64,000 bases of DNA from Cranoglanis bouderius (lineage: Eukaryota; Chordata; Actinopteri; Siluriformes; Cranoglanididae), in assembly GCA_023630585.1 (NCBI GenBank), contig CM042539.1:26143255-26207254 (forward strand), read 5' to 3'. Within the stretch, counting starts at the first letter, position 1. Each line of letters starts with the position of its first letter. The notes under the pieces are model-generated. The model did not search any database. It saw only the letters and a program-made list of their open reading frames with translations, and was not told where the DNA came from. A program made the translations under genes and the position numbers. Below are positions 22,915-32,341 of this stretch, in pieces.

Positions 22915-23790
22915 TTCTTTCAAGATATAATGTTTAACGGTTGCCCCAGAGGGACAAACAAGATGGAACCATGAAATGATGCACATTTTAGGTATAAATG
23001 TTTTTGTTTTTTTTTTTTTCCTACTTGAACCATCTAAAAATATGAAGGTTCTTTGCAGCTCTGAATGTTTCTTTGTTCTTTAAAATTATTAATAATTTAT
23101 AGAACCCATGCCAGTTAGAATCCAGCAATCTAATTAACTATTAGGCCTGCACACTTTGAAGGAACCCTAAAGGGTTCTAGATTTAACCAACAACAGAGGG
23201 TTTAAGTAAAACACTTTTTGGAATCTAAGAACCATCTCTCAGGAGTGTATATAATATCTCCTAGCCTTGGACTAAGTTTCATTGTAGAACTTGTGTTGTA
23301 TCAATAGGATTTGAAGTGGAAAGCTTAAAAAAAAGGGTTCTATTTGGTGTCTCTTCTAAAAAGGTTATTTCTATAACCCTGTGTTCTACAAAGAACCTTT
23401 AACGGTTGCCCCAGATGGACAAACAAGAGAAAACCACTCGTTGAAACATGCTCTACACTCTTAGAAAGAAAAAGGTTAACACAGGAACCTTAAGGGTTCC
23501 TTGTTTTTTTCTTCTAGAGGAATCCTTATAGGTTCTATCTAGAACCTTACAACAGAGTATTCAAGTAAAACCCTTAACTAGTGCATGTAAACAACACCTG
23601 AAGGACTTTTTTTTTTGTAGGAGTGTATAATGTCCAGAATGTGTGTTGTGCAGTGTTGCATCAATAATGTTCTAAGTGTAAAGCTTTAGAAAGGGGTTCT
23701 ATTTAATATCTTTTCTAAATGGGTTCTTCCTAGGATTCTTTGTTCTGTATAGAAACTTTAAGTGCTCCCCCAGAGGGACAAACCATATGA
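22915..23790. repeat. Decayed tandem repeat, three units
   Basis: The block ending in a GGTTGCCCCAGA.GGACAAAC phrase occurs at about 22,938, 23,402 and (as GTGCTCCCCCAGAGGGACAAAC) 23,762. A second block (GCATCAATA..AAGTG.AAAGCTT..GGGTTCTATTT) occurs near 23,290 and 23,655. Unit spacing is about 465 then 360 bp. A CTCTTAGAAAGAAAAAGGTT word at 23,458 ties it to the 10.1 and 52.1 kb repeats. Confidence 0.7.
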
Positions 23791-24469
23791 AACAATGAAA
23801 CCGTAGCTCGACACAATCTTCGCTGTACTGTGAGAATTTGTTTGTCTTTAAAAGACTTTCAACTGTAATGATGGAAGTCATAGAGATGTCTGACAGTCTC
23901 AGGTCTCGCTCGCTGGCCAGACAAAACCTTACAAAGCACAGCACTGATCGCCTCTGGTTATAACTAACATAGCGCTTATGGATAAAGCTAATACTGTACT
24001 GTATATACGCCATTAAGTTTGAAAATGGAAATCCTTTAACATTCCAGACAGGTGCTCATCTTACCTCCCATATCAGAGTGGGAGGACAAGTGCATCACAT
24101 TGAGCAGAAGTATTAACTTGATTGTCAGACAGGAAACACAACACTCAGACTGGCACGTAACCGAATAATGAAAAGAACAAAAAGTTCTGATTATAGCACG
24201 CAGGCGGCATTTAGTACATTTGATTATGAGCAGTTTGTTCTGGTTTCAAAAGGGACCACCATACTGAATGTCACTTGCATATATTTTACAAGCTTTAAAA
24301 AAATGTTAAAAGCTAAAATTATTAGATATATACGGCACTGAACTATGTTGTAGCATAAGTTTATACTGTATATTTATTCATTGTTCTGTTTATTATGCAT
24401 AGCTTGAACGTTTATGGTAATTATTTACACCAATTATGCTGAACCTTGAGGCAAATGAGCTAGCAGAAG
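23791..24469. other. Non-coding, no feature recognised
   Basis: AT-rich with no frames of interest. Confidence 0.5.
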
Positions 24470-24800
24470 ACCATATCAGGTTTCACTCCAAGACGTCAAG
24501 AACAGGAAGCCAAGGCAAACTCAGTGGGCAAACTCGCCAAATTGGACCATTGTAGAATTTAAAAATGTTGCCTGGTCTTTATCCAGTCTTTTACTGTCCA
24601 GTTTGAGACATGTGAACCTTCAGATGTAGCCCATCTGCCTCAAGGTTTGACGCGATGTGGGATGCTTTTCTGCTCACCACGGTTGTAAAGAGTGGTGATT
24701 TGTGTTAGCATAGCCTTCCTGTCAGCTCAAACCAGTCCGGGCCATTCTCCTCTGACCTCTCTCATCAGAACTGCTGCTCACTGGATGTGTGGGTGTGGTT

Positions 24801-24849
<49 letters not shown>

Positions 24850-25070
24850 ACCATTCCATTTAAACTCACCGACATGAACAACAATACCATGGTCAAATTC
24901 AGTCGTGAGATCACATTTTACCCCATTCTGATATGAACATTAATCAAAGCTCTTGACATGATTTTATGCATTGCGCTGCTGCCACATGATCATCTGATTG
25001 GATAATTGCATGAATGAGCAGGGGTACAGGTGTTCCTAATAAAGTTGCCAGTGTGTGCAGGTCATTGTGC
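24470..25070 (-). pseudogene. Decayed Tc1-like element with transposase remnant
   Basis: On the complement of 24,610-24,790 one frame reads as part of a Tc1-type transposase DNA-binding region, with words such as EVRGEWPGLV, ADRKAMLTQITTLYN and GEQKSIPHRVK, broken by in-frame stops. The right end carries the fish-typical phrase GGTGTTCCTAATAAAGTTGC (25,031), and the middle keeps GATTTTATGCATTGCGCTGC. A 45-nt T run (24,803-24,847) has expanded inside. No catalytic triad region is recognisable. Dead element; boundaries approximate. Confidence 0.75.
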
Positions 25071-25555
25071 TAGACGTCCATTATCATCATTCCTAAATTT
25101 TAACCACTCTCAAGGCATCAGTGCATTTAGGATGGACCTGGTTATAATCATTAATTAAAGATGCACGTATGCAGTTAATGGTTAATTGCATCACCCTGTT
25201 GCTCTGTCATTAACATATAAAAACCCTGCTGTAAATTTAGCTCATTTGCATCTGGCTTGATTAATTCAGCACTACGGACCACTCTGAAGAGGCTCCAGCT
25301 CTCTCGTAAACTCGTTTGCTCATTAGTCTTTTAGAAAGCAGTGTATTAAGATAACATATGTACACCAGTTCTCTGATGAGCTGAGGAACGTGAACCAGCA
25401 GGTACAGGCCACTGTGCTTTTGTGCTCTGGATTCTGTCAGTGTATATGTTCATGTGAGAAAATGGTCAGAAATTGCTTTTAAATACTCAGCAGCAGAAGA
25501 TATTCTTTTGACTTAATTAACACCGTGTTCAGATGAATGTGAAAATATATGTACA
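25071..25555. other. Non-coding; homeodomain/POU-rich stretch
   Basis: 25,140-25,330 contains several ATTAAT/TTAATT cores, CAGTTAATGGTTAATTGCAT and an exact octamer ATTTGCAT at 25,242-25,249, in unique-looking sequence. This clustering is typical of developmental enhancers, but conservation cannot be tested here. Confidence 0.35.
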
Positions 25556-25557
25556 TT

Positions 25558-25705
25558 ATATGTGCACTGACCAAAAGTTTGTGGACCCCTGACCATCACA
25601 CTCACATGTACTTTTTTAGTATCCCATTCCAGATTGATTCCTTCTTTGCTATTATAATAGGCTCCATTCTTCTGGGAAGACTTTTCACATGTCACATTTT
25701 ATCTA
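25558..25705. repeat. Tc1-type terminal fragment
   Basis: Begins TGTGCACTGACCAAAAGTTT then GTGGACCCCTGACCATCACA, a fish Tc1-like end type, and continues to a TCCCATTCCAGATTGATTCC block. About 150 bp remain; no partner end found. Confidence 0.6.
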
Positions 25706-26299
25706 ATGTAGGGGAAAACTAGAGACCACTTTCTTGATGTTTTTTCAACCATGGGAGCACCAAGTCCTCTAGTACACATACACACACATTTATTTCAACA
25801 TGTCATGCCCTGAAATTTCACAAATAAACTCAAGTACACACATGACATACTGAATATAATCACTTGAAAAATCGTAGGGAACCCCTATAGGTCACTGCAT
25901 CACATTTTCTCACATGCAGTGCATGGCACCCATCTTTTTATTTTTATTTATTTTTTTCAATTTGAAGGGCAGACTAGAGTACTTCATCACATTATCTCCG
26001 CTGTATCTCCATCCTTGAGGGCACTTTATCACATTTTATATACTGTAGAGGCACCCCAGAGGTCACTATCATGGCAATTCTTTGCCCATATTTTGTCTCA
26101 TATTTCAACGTTATGCTCTGAAACTACACAAGTGAACTCAGGCACATGAATTTGCCAGGACGTGAAAAGCGTTATGACTTACTGGACGAAAACCACGTGC
26201 AAAGTAAAATAAACGAATAAATAAACAAATAAGCTAAAAAAACAAAGCAATAACACATGCGCAAAGCGTGTGAACCATAACACGCAGTGCCTACAAGCA
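25706..26299. other. Non-coding upstream of the CpG island
   Basis: Unremarkable AT-rich sequence; ends in an A-rich AATAAACAAATAAGC patch at about 26,212-26,236. Confidence 0.5.
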
Positions 26300-26896
26300 C
26301 GTTTTAGTGAATCACGTGATTCTTCTAGGGCGCATGCTATTTCAGATGTTATGGATGTTCGTGTGTGAGACAGAATGACGTCAGAGTTGCTTGTTGAACC
26401 TATAGATGGCGGAAGACTCCCTTCCAAATCCCGCATTTTATTCCAGCCTTGACTTAATCTCGGTTTTAAGCAGAAAAAAAACAAAAAAAACTACAGCTGG
26501 GAAAAGTTTATCAGACATTAGCGGCTGCATGCTCGAAAGCGAAATGTGCAGGAAGCTGCGCGCGCGGATCAGCTTTGTGGGGTTCCCCCCCCCCCCCCAG
26601 GTTAAAAAGCGTGCTGTTCTCGTGCTGCGGAGGCGCGCGCACTCCACTCCACTCAAGTCCACTTCACTCCACTCTGTTCATTGACGGATGCGTCCTCTCC
26701 CTGCGTCTCGCGCACCAAATCACCGTTTTCTCTCTGACCACTCAGTTCTTTTTTTCTTCTTCGCAACGCTCCATGACATGATACAGGCTCGCGGTGGATT
26801 TTATTTATTTATTTATTACTCCTTTCCGACGTCCGCTACTCTTCTCACGTGAGGATCAAAGGCTGGATCCCGGGACGTCTCGTAGTCGCGCGCACG
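26300..26896 (+). promoter_or_regulatory. CpG-rich promoter and probable noncoding exon 1
   Basis: CpG and GC density rise abruptly compared with both flanks. Visible elements: TCACGTGA E-box at 26,312-26,319 and again at 26,845-26,852, a full CRE TGACGTCA at 26,376-26,383, an ATGGCGG (YY1-type) at 26,406-26,412, a C14 run at 26,585-26,598, and a GC-rich stretch with GCGCGC words. The right edge CGCGCGCACG followed by GTAAGC (GT at 26,897) is a good donor, so 26.4-26.9 kb may be a first exon on the + strand. A 92-codon frame opens at the ATGGCGG but resembles nothing known and crosses the C-run; it is more likely leader. Which gene it serves is unknown. Confidence 0.6.
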
Positions 26897-27419
26897 GTAA
26901 GCGGGCCATGCTGGCTCTGGGTGAGCTCTCATCAGGACCACAGCATCATTTTTTTTTTTTTAGCCGAAATGTGCAGCCTCTTCTTACAGAACTTTATTAC
27001 GACTCAGAGGTTCTCAAACTTTTAGCAGCCTGCAGCCTGAAGGCGTAAAAAATGAAACTCGTTAGAAATTAATTTCAAACATCACACATGGGGGGTGGGG
27101 GGGGGGGTATTGGGGTGAAATTTACTCAGGAAAAGTGTAGGAACAATTTGCACAAATTGAACTAAGTAAGATTTACATGGCACCAAGGATTATTCTAAAT
27201 AATAAAAAAAAAACATAAAAATGAGTAAATGTTACTCAAACTTGCTTAAACAAACTACACAAAACACTGTAATAATAGTCACTAACACCTTCAGTGGTTC
27301 TGGTCAGAGGTAGCACTCTGACGAGCAAAAGCACTTCCATCAGCCTTCATAAAGACTGAACTGACAGAACTCAGCATGACTACTTAACTAACTTCTGCAC
27401 ACGCACATACAATACAAAC
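26897..27419. other. Non-coding; hAT-like end at 27.0 kb, G-run at 27.09 kb
   Basis: 27,005-27,045 begins CAGAGGTTCTCAAACTTTT, the usual start of one hAT MITE type, but no partner end was found. 27,090-27,107 is a G-run with two interruptions. No gene seen. Confidence 0.45.
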
Positions 27420-27572
27420 CGTACACCCAGGGTTCATCCAGATGCTTCATAATCAAATTCCAGGAACTTCAAGGACTTTCCAAGCATTATTTTTTGTTTA
27501 TCCTTTGTTTTCAAGGACTATACAAGAGATATCATTCAAACATATTCTTTATTTCTTCTTTTAAAATTCATA

Positions 27573-28054
27573 CAGTACTGTGCAAGAGTTTTGGGCACCC
27601 GATTTTTTTAGTACAAACTTTGTTATAGATTTTTTATTTGATGACTTCTACATTATCAAGTCAGTACAAAAAACATTTTAGATTCCCAAACATTGGTTTT
27701 CTAGCACAAAATTAAATGTTACAGAAAAATGTTTGTATGTCATTAAAGAAAGCAGCATATTACGTAAGAGACACTTTTCAGACAGTAAACACAATGAAGG
27801 CTGCTGGGTTTTGCTGCAAAAATAAGAAGCGAGTGCGAAAGTCAAAGTCTCCAGAAGAACTGTGGCTGGTTCTGCAAGATGCTCAATAAAACTTACCAGC
27901 TCATTTCCTTATAAAACTGCACTAATTGTACCGGAGACTACTATTTTTATTTTTATTATTTTTTTTGTCACACCAAATATTGACTTTGTTTCATTTACTA
28001 CTGTTTACTGCTCTTTATGAAAAAAATTTTCATTATTTTGAAGACATCTTTGTT

Positions 28055-28056
<2 letters not shown>
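27573..28056 (+). mobile_element. Nested Tc1-like deletion derivative
   Basis: Starts after TA with CAGTACTGTGCAAGAGTTTT then GGGCACCC, a common fish Tc1 end. Downstream, 27,850-27,930 keeps a transposase C-terminal phrase on the + strand (PEELWLVLQDA, then a stop, then NLPAHFLIKL). The 3' part runs into an AT microsatellite where the right end should be. The central transposase is deleted. Confidence 0.75.

Positions 28057-28140
<84 letters not shown>
28057..28140. repeat. (AT)42 microsatellite
   Basis: 84 bp of uninterrupted AT. Frames translated through it are artefacts. Confidence 0.98.
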
Positions 28141-28146
<6 letters not shown>

Positions 28147-29054
28147 ATATAGGTACTGCTTCATCTTCACCATAATGTCAATATGCTCCAGGTCAGTGAC
28201 AGGAGCACTGTTGCCATAAACTTTCAATGGAAAGTCACTAAATGTCACTAGATGATGTCATGCGCTAATAAGCATATTCATTACATCATGGTGTATTTGT
28301 ATTCTGCCTAGTGTTAGCTCTTTACATTTGTTTGCTTCTGTCCTACTCTCTGTGCTCACATATTGTGTATTTAATACAGCCGAATTCCCAATCAAGCTGT
28401 TCTCATTTACATATTTTTCTGTTTATGTTGTCAGACAATGGAACACATATGAAATAGTGACTGAAACGTGGCACATTAAGACTACAGGTTAACCAGCATT
28501 CACCTCCAAGCCATTTCCAAGCTGCTGCTCTGCACTGCAAAAATCTGGATTTTATAACCGTGATGTCGTCTCTGACCAAATCCTGCCACTCACTGAACAG
28601 AGTAGATGCAGAGAGAGGTGTACCTGCAGCGGGAAAGCAAGACCTCGGGCTCGCAGGGCAGTACTGGCGACCCTCTTCTACAGAAAGTAGTGTTTGTCCA
28701 AAAAAGTCGCTAGATTTGTCGCTAGGTGCTTTTTTTGGAGGGAAAAAAAGTCGCTAAAGGGGTCTGAAAAGTGGACCGGAGCTGTCTCTGTCAAAATGAG
28801 TGAGTGAATAGCTGGAGGGGGAGGGGCTGCAGCAGGGTGTCATAGTTTAAGTGAAAGGATTGTATTCGTGTTCTATCAAAAATAAACACTTTAAAGTTAT
28901 TTAGCAGTTTTGAATTTATTGACTTTTTATAAGTCAAGCACTTTTTAAGCACCACTAGATAAAAAAATGGCTATTTTCAAGGTTTTCCAGTACTTACATT
29001 TCAAAAAGCCAAATTCAAGTACTTCAAGCACCTTGTTCGCACCCTGCATACACC

Positions 29055-29319
29055 TGACTGAAAAACACAAAGAGCAAATTTCATATTCATATTTCATAGC
29101 ATTTCATAGGCATAATACAATAGCCGTAGGCCTTAAAGTCAACACAAAACAAGCTATATAAAAAACAACCTATCTATAACACTCAAAATGAAATCAGTTT
29201 AAAGTTCTGTGAAAACATATGCAAATCGAGTTCAAAAACCACGTCTCCACTTTAGTATGCAATCATAATGTTACTTCTTTTTTTTTCTTCTAGTTTTGTG
29301 AGTGGTTGCAAACTAATAT
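29055..29319. other. Non-coding spacer
   Basis: No feature recognised. Confidence 0.5.
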
Positions 29320-29620
29320 GAATGATGGCTTAGTGGTTAGCATGTTTTCCTCACACCTCTGGGGTTGGGGGTTCAATTCCTGCCTCCTCCTTGTGTGTGT
29401 GGAGTTTGCATGTTCTCCCTGTGCTTCGAGGGTTTCCTCCTCCAGTCCAAAGACATGTGTTGTAGGTTGACTGGCATCTCTAAATTGTCCGTAGTATGCA
29501 GTTGTGCCCTGCGATGGGTTGGCACCCCGTCCAAGGTGTCCCCCAACTTGTGACCCAAGTTCCCTGATAGACTCCAGGCTCCCCACGACCATATGTAGGA
29601 TAAGTGTAGAGAAAATGGAT
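29320..29620 (+). mobile_element. SINE-type repeat, well preserved
   Basis: Head TTAGTGGTTAGCATGTTTTC..CTCACACCTC, box B-like GGGGGTTCAATTCCTGCC, body TGTGGAGTTTGCATGTTCTC, CCAGTCCAAAGACATGTGTT, GGTTGGCACCCCGTCCAAGG, and tail TAGGATAAGTGTAGAGAAAA then TGGATGGA. One of four or five copies here (0.44, 3.4, 47.6, 55.4 kb). The box B-like head argues for tRNA origin. Confidence 0.85.
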
Positions 29621-30379
29621 GGACGGAGTAAATTTTTCTTTTTAAATCACAGATTTGTTTTTGTCATATTTACTGAACCACTGGACTTTTTTCTCCCAGT
29701 GTACAAACCCTCAAAAGTTCAATAAGGTTCACATTATGTTTCACATGCACGTACTGCATGTTTTTTTATTTATCTATTCTTTAAATATACATTAATCACA
29801 TGTGAAAAGCATGATTGCAAATGAAATGTATGTGATTTTTTCCAGGCTCAATATTTAAAATGTGTTCAGTAATTGCTTTGCTTTGCAATGCTGCAAAAAC
29901 AGCATTGAACAGTTCACACTGCTCCAAAAAAAAGACTCCCGTTCGCCACAAAATCCATTTTCAAACGTCAGTTATCATGTAACTAACTGTAATTAGAGTT
30001 CATGTCTGAGTGGGCTGCCTATATGGCATGATTTAAAGTGTGAAATGAAAGTAAACAAAATCATAACTGATGCTTGAGAGAGCTTGTCTACTTAATCATG
30101 CACTTATTATAATGACTTTATGAAAGCATCTCACTCACTTTCAGTAAACACTTTATCCTGTTCAGGGTCTCGGCAGGCAACTTTCATTCTGAGTCTCCTG
30201 TCAACTCAGGACCTGTCTTTTGCAAAACCCTTGAGGGAATAAATCTAATGCTTCAGCTAAAATCTGTTTCTTCGAGCTAAGTGCATATGGCATAAACCAG
30301 TATGTGGAAGGCAGCATGCGTTTGCTCTGCTGTCGTAATAAATGACTTGAGAGTAAATGAAATGTGTTAAATTTGGGTA
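29621..30379. other. Non-coding; small SINE scrap at 30.15 kb
   Basis: 30,149-30,175 carries CACTTTATCCTGTTCAGGGT, the tail phrase of a SINE-type repeat in the inverted direction. Otherwise nothing. Confidence 0.5.
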
Positions 30380-30775
30380 GAGATTTTATTAATTTTTTCC
30401 CTTAGTTTTCTCCCTAATTTGGTCTTGCTAATTCCCACTCATTAGCTAGCGTTCTCCTATCCAATGACAGCTACTAACCAGGGAGGATGAAGGCTAACAC
30501 ATGCTTCCTTCAAGAAGCCAGCTAACCTGAACATCTTATCAAACTGCTGCTCATGGTGCATCACAGGGCAGCGTAATTACACACTCGGAAAAAAAAGTGC
30601 TATCTGCCCTCTTCTGCATAAATGAGCTTGCAGATGCCCATGATTGGCTAGACTCATGGTGATTGGCAAAGTAGAAAGAGTATGTTGTCCTGCCCACCAA
30701 GCCAATTTTTCCTCTCTTGACCTCATGGGTTGGTGTGGCATTGTCAGGGTTTGAACTCATTACTGATTGGGAATG
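30380..30775 (-). mobile_element. Second SINE-type family, inverted
   Basis: Reads CTCCCTAATTTGGTCTTGCT, CCCACTCATTAGCTAGCG, GGGAGGATGAAGGCTAACAC, CATCACAGGGCAGCGTAATT, CCCTCTTCTGCATAAATGAG, TCTCTTGACCTCATGGGTTG and ends with GGGTTTGAACTC, the complement of a tRNA box B. The head is therefore at the right. Different from the two other SINE families in the window. Confidence 0.75.
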
Positions 30776-31384
30776 GAGACAAAATCAGTTTTGTTCACAT
30801 TTTTGCACTATAGTGTTGTTTATTACACTAGTTACAAATAAGGAACCTGATGACATCTGCATCTGATTTAAAGCAAACAAACAAATAAAAATATTACTCG
30901 TGGAGCTTGTTGGCATTTAGCACAGTAGACAGTTTCTATCCCTGATATACTGTAAAGTGGCGTGATATTTTTGTGTTATCTTTTTGCAATTATTAACACA
31001 TTTTTAATCATCATTAACAGCTAACATTACCTCCTTTGTCACTCAGGACAAGTTAGAATTATTACATTTTCTAAAGTAAAAGTGTTACTGACACGGCAAT
31101 GGGTCATAAAACTCAGAAAAAAAACCCCTGTCCTAGTAATTGTGTTGAAAAGCTGCTTGTGTGTCAGAATGAATTCATATTTATGATCCGACCACATTAT
31201 CTCAGTTCATAATCAGTGACAGTAATGAGTGCATTTATTTTTTACCTTAATGCAAATCAGAGTGTTTTAGACTCTCTTTTTTTGTTGGTGTTGTTTTGTT
31301 AATGCATGGAATACTCTGTAAAACATTGTCAATGTGATTTTTTAAAATTACCTTTAAAAGCTTGATGGACTATATTAATTTTCC
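30776..31384. other. Non-coding AT-rich
   Basis: Nothing recognised. Confidence 0.5.
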
Positions 31385-31555
31385 ATTATTGAAGAATAAT
31401 CACATCGTTTTATTTACGAAACCCTAATTACCGCAGCAGTGTGGCACTAAGTGTAAGTGATGGGACTGGATGAACATTCTTGTTTAACTCATTATTCATT
31501 ATTTATTTATGCATTATTGAAGAGCTAAAATTAATATCAAATGCAGGGCATAAAC
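31385..31555 (+). repeat. Direct repeat D1, paired with 34,245-34,415
   Basis: Both copies share GATGGGACTGGATGA with TTCTTGTT, then TTATTCATG/TTATTCATT and an AGCTA/AGCTC-AAAT-ATATC ending, and upstream a TTTTATTT..GAA patch. They flank the purine-rich array and its Tc1 insertion, suggesting an old tandem duplication of the locus. Confidence 0.7.
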
Positions 31556-32341
31556 ATGTATCTAAATGAAAAATGGAAGGCAGGTTAGTAAATAACAGAC
31601 TGTGTTACAGCGTGAAGTGGTGAATTACAGCACTGCTTTACAAGCTCTGCAAAGAAGATAAATGCACTGGAAAAGTATGTGTGTGTTCTGTTAAGATGAG
31701 GTAGGACAAGATAAGATTGGGTAAGATAGGTAACATAGAAGAGGAAAAAAATGAAACTGACAAGAGTGAAAATGAAGCAAATAGAGCAAACATGGAATAG
31801 AGGAGAGCGAGAATCAAGCAGAGAACAGTGAAGATTAAACACTGAAGAGTGGAAATTAAACAAAGAAGAGCAAAAATGAAACACAGAACAGCAAAAATGA
31901 AAAAGAGAAGAGTGAAAATGGAACAGATACGGGCAGAAAACAGAGAAGAGCAAAAATGAAACAGAACAGTAAAAGTGAAACAGAGAAGAGCAAAAAACAG
32001 AGAAGAGTGAAAATGAAACATAGAACAGCGAAAGTGAAACAGAGAAGAGCAAAAAACAGAGAAGGGCAAAAATGAAACAGAGAAGGGCAAAAAAACCCAG
32101 TGAAAATGAAACAGAGAGAATGAAAAAAAAACCCAAACAAACCAAAAAACAAAAAACAGAGAAGAGCAAAAAAACAGAGAAGGGCAAAAATTAAACAGAG
32201 AACAGAGAAAATTAAATAGAGAAGACCGAAAGTGAAACAGAAGAGTGAAAATTAAACAGAGAAGAGAAAAAATTAAACAAAAAGGGAAGACTGAAAATTA
32301 AAAATGGAAGTGTACAACAAAAAAAACAAAAATAAAACATA

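Larger units (their letters stand above)
27428..29046. mobile_element. hAT-type element relic with 8-bp target duplication
   Basis: Ends are CAGGGTTCATCC and, on the complement, CAGGGTGCGAAC, with partial similarity inward to TGCTTSA. Flanks are CGTACACC (27,420-27,427) and CATACACC (29,047-29,054): an 8-bp duplication with one CpG-to-CpA change, the size hAT transposases make. Length 1,619 bp including a nested Tc1 fragment and an AT microsatellite. No hAT transposase frame remains. 28,690-28,760 repeats the word GTCGCTA. Confidence 0.72.

Noticed and set aside
26406..26684. 92-codon frame starting at ATGGCGG in the CpG island as a coding exon
   Set aside because: It passes through a C14 run, resembles no protein I know and stops without a donor in frame; leader sequence is the simpler reading.
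28033..28248. Frames with long Tyr-Ile runs
   Set aside because: Translation of the AT microsatellite. The same applies to 13,304-13,627 and to the His-Thr run at 36,844-37,053.
31585..32187. 200-codon minus-strand frame rich in Phe, Leu, Ser and Cys, looking like a membrane protein
   Set aside because: It is the complement of the purine-rich minisatellite; the residue pattern follows from repeat units, and parallel frames are equally long.
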